Below, piece after piece: positions 61,905-64,000 of a DNA stretch of 64,000 nt. The notes under the pieces are model-generated. The model was not told the DNA's origin. It saw nothing but the letters and a program-made list of their open reading frames with translations, and did no database searches. The position numbers and the translations under genes were made by a program. How positions within the stretch are numbered: position 1 is the stretch's first letter; the number at the start of each line of letters is the position of its first letter. This DNA is from Bog-756 sp963710495 (lineage in GTDB: Bacteria; Actinomycetota; Acidimicrobiia; Acidimicrobiales; RAAP-2), in contig CAVQAI010000010.1 in assembly GCA_963710495.1 (NCBI GenBank), forward strand, positions 62,001 through 126,000, in the 5' to 3' direction.

Positions 61905-64000
61905 ATGACATCAAGGGAAGGGCGAACCCGGGTCACCTTGGGCGGTGGGCAGTTTCCCTCGATCCGTTCCAGATGGGGATCACTACGGCTCGTGCAGGCG
62001 GTCGGCGCCCTGCTCCTCATCACGGGGGCGGTGACCGCCTTTGCCCTCTCCGGCCAGGCCGGTGCCGGAACCGGGCCTGGCGCGTCGGGCAACACCATTC
62101 CAAACGCCGCCCAGGCCCAGGCACCCTTCACGCCGAATACGCCCTTCGACAGTGGCCAGCCGATAGACGTCGTGGTGCCGCCGAACTCGGTGCTGACGCC
62201 CGGGGCCACCATCTTCATTCTCGAGTGTGCCGCACCCAACGGGGTGGACCCGACGACTATCAACAGCTGCGATGGCGACACCGCGTATGCCGGGGGCAGC
62301 ATCACCGTCCAGCCGGATGGCTCCGTCGATGTGATCAACACTTCGACCAGTTCGGGGTTTCCCTACAAGATCTATGCCCTGCCCGACCAGTTCACGTTCT
62401 TTGAGCCCCCGACCAACCAACCGGCCTGCGGCCTCGGGGTGGCCAACGAGTGCGTGCTGTACATCGGACAGGGCGGGGGGAGCGACACCGGTCTTACCGC
62501 GCCACACTTCTTCTCCCAGGCGTTCCAGGTCCACCCCGACGCGACCGACTCGGGGTCCGTCAACCCCGGCGATGGGTCGGCCGCTCAGGCCACCTCCGTG
62601 TCCACGACGCTGTCCACGGTGACCCCGGCCACCCAGAGCGCCACCGCCGACGGGGCCGACCCGGCCAAAGTCACCGTCACCCTCAACGACACCAACTCGA
62701 CGCCGGTGGCGGGCAAGACGGTCTCGCTCAATGCTGGAGCCGGGAACGCCACCGTGGTCCCGGTATCGACCGGCTCGAATGTCACCGACACCAATGGGCA
62801 GGCCACCTTCAACGTGACCGACACGACCGCCGAGACGGTCACGCTCACCGCAACGGACACCACCGATTCACTTACACTCACCCACACGGCCCAGGCCACC
62901 TTCGCCACCCCGACGGTCAATCAGTCGGCCTCCTCAGTAATCGCCAGCCCGACCCAGGTGGCCAACGACGGCACGACCGCCTCGACCATCACGGTCACGT
63001 TGTTCGACAACTCGGTCCACGGTGCGCCGGCGCCGATTGCGGGCAAGACGATCTCGCTGGCTGCTGTGAGTGGCAGCTCGGTGATCACCAATGCATCAAC
63101 CGGTTCCAATGTCACCGATTCGAATGGTGCGGCAACGTTCACGGTGACCGACACGGTCAACGAGGTGGTCAACTACAAGGCGACCGACACCACCGATTCG
63201 GTGACGCTCACCAAGACGGCGGCGGTCACTTTCGGGGCCGCCCTGCCGGTTTCGGCCACCAAGTCGACGATCGTCGCCAACCCGACGACCCCGGTCACCG
63301 GACCGACCGGAACAACGGTCACAGTCACCCTGTTGGCCTCGGACGGGACCACCCCCATCGCGGGGAAGACCGTTCAGTTGGGCGTCACCGGCGCCGCTTC
63401 GGTCCCGGGGGGGAATACAGGCACGTCCGACAGCTCGGGCCAGGTCCTGTTCCAAGTGATCGACCAGACCCCCGAAACGGTGACCTTGTCGGCCGTCGAC
63501 ACGACCGACACCGTGACTCTGCAGGCCACCCCCACCGTCGTCTTTTCCACTCCGTCTCCTTCGACCATTTCGCCGAGTCTGTCGACCGCAGTGGCCTCCC
63601 CGACGACAGTCCCGGCGGACGGATCGACCGAATCCGGGGTCTCGATCACCATCCTGGACACCGCCGGTAAGCCGGTGGCCGGCGTCCCGGTCACGGTCAC
63701 CAGCAACCCCGGCAACACGACAACAGTCGATCCGGTGTTGGGCGGGACCGGGACGACACCGGGAACAACCAATGCACAAGGGCAAACGAACTGGGGTGTG
63801 CGCGACACCACGGCCGAAACGGTGACGCTCACCGTCACGGCGACCGACCCGGTGACCTCGACCACGATCACGCTGACGGCGCAGCCGACGGTGACGTTCA
63901 CCGCCGGAGCGGCTGATGCCAACAGGTCCACCGTGGCCGCCAGCCCCGCCAATGTTCCAGCTGACGGCGCCACAGCCTCTACGGTGACGGTCACCCTGAC
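61905..64000 (+). CDS. Secreted multi-domain protein, paralogue D (head plus Big_1-type Ig domains), 3'-truncated by window edge
   Basis: At least 698 residues, open at the right edge. The ATG at 61905 gives a basic n-region (SREGRTRVTLGGGQ) and a hydrophobic segment (LVQAVGALLLITGAVTAFAL) before GAGTGPGASGNTI; GTG 61992 is an alternative start. The head has the four-Cys pattern (LECAAPNG, SCDGD, PACGLG, NECVLYIG). The C-terminal part is not He_PIG-type. It is a series of ~100-residue Big_1/invasin-like Ig domains with ADGADPAKVTVTLNDTNSTP, VAGKTVSL, TDTNGQATFNVTDTTAETVT, then ANDGTTASTITVTL, PADGSTESGVSITI and PADGATASTVTVTL. At least five are visible. Such domains are rod-like in adhesins. 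Confidence 0.83.
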   Translation, partial: MTSREGRTRVTLGGGQFPSIRSRWGSLRLVQAVGALLLITGAVTAFALSGQAGAGTGPGASGNTIPNAAQAQAPFTPNTPFDSGQPIDVVVPPNSVLTPGATIFILECAAPNGVDPTTINSCDGDTAYAGGSITVQPDGSVDVINTSTSSGFPYKIYALPDQFTFFEPPTNQPACGLGVANECVLYIGQGGGSDTGLTAPHFFSQAFQVHPDATDSGSVNPGDGSAAQATSVSTTLSTVTPATQSATADGADPAKVTVTLNDTNSTPVAGKTVSLNAGAGNATVVPVSTGSNVTDTNGQATFNVTDTTAETVTLTATDTTDSLTLTHTAQATFATPTVNQSASSVIASPTQVANDGTTASTITVTLFDNSVHGAPAPIAGKTISLAAVSGSSVITNASTGSNVTDSNGAATFTVTDTVNEVVNYKATDTTDSVTLTKTAAVTFGAALPVSATKSTIVANPTTPVTGPTGTTVTVTLLASDGTTPIAGKTVQLGVTGAASVPGGNTGTSDSSGQVLFQVIDQTPETVTLSAVDTTDTVTLQATPTVVFSTPSPSTISPSLSTAVASPTTVPADGSTESGVSITILDTAGKPVAGVPVTVTSNPGNTTTVDPVLGGTGTTPGTTNAQGQTNWGVRDTTAETVTLTVTATDPVTSTTITLTAQPTVTFTAGAADANRSTVAASPANVPADGATASTVTVTL

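Overview
The window is about 70 percent G+C, densely packed, and reads as a chromosomal segment of a high-GC actinobacterium. F420-dependent (LLM-type) oxidoreductase, DUF1918, a DUF35/thiolase pair, an ECF42-type sigma factor with its DGPF partner, and several promoters whose predicted start site falls on the ATG (leaderless mRNAs) all fit Actinomycetota. A member of the Acidimicrobiia is my best guess, by inference only. No rRNA, tRNA, prophage, transposase or CRISPR array was seen.

Layout. 1-15.2 kb holds mostly unlinked housekeeping and catabolic genes: end of a nickel/cobalt permease, ArsR+SRPBCC pair, LLM oxidoreductase, gamma-glutamyltransferase homologue, Xre+GNAT pair, TetR+GT39 glycosyltransferase, enoyl-CoA hydratase, SDR, VOC protein, MocR regulator facing a PNPOx-fold gene, DUF1918, a PhyH oxygenase and a secreted phosphoesterase. 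15.3-22.3 kb is a branched-chain-amino-acid-type ABC uptake operon with unusual gene fusions: LivH-LivM in one protein, an MFS domain fused to LivF and LivG ATPases in another, then a solute-binding protein. 22.4-35 kb has an amidohydrolase, hydrolase, DUF35/thiolase pair, Tat-exported phospholipase C-like protein, HAD phosphatase, thioesterase, ParA-like ATPase, DUF2237, DUF1543, a GT-C-like membrane protein and ECF42/DGPF. 35-48.5 kb is amino-acid metabolism: dehalogenase-like gene, ilvD, a lipoprotein solute-binding protein, an ilv attenuator (leader peptide and terminator), ilvB-ilvN-ilvC, cupin, serC, aminotransferase and serA.

48.9-64 kb is the accessory-looking part. It holds four paralogous secreted proteins. 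Each has the same roughly 165-residue, four-cysteine, neocarzinostatin-like head, followed by arrays of Ig-like domains. A secreted PstS-like binding protein sits between the third and fourth. Three of the paralogues and the PstS-like gene carry the same roughly 90-bp upstream element. In it three GT-boxes at 11-bp period lie at fixed distance from a TTGACT, which looks like an operator of an OmpR/PhoB-family response regulator. I regard this co-regulated extracellular set as the best candidate for an undescribed system.

A cross-cutting feature: seven genes contain a reading-frame break, and all seven go in the same direction (+1 modulo 3). Most can be repaired by restoring one CG/GC dinucleotide inside a short CGCG/GCGC run. 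This suggests either systematic sequence error or an unusual mutational bias, so broken genes here should not be called pseudogenes without reads.
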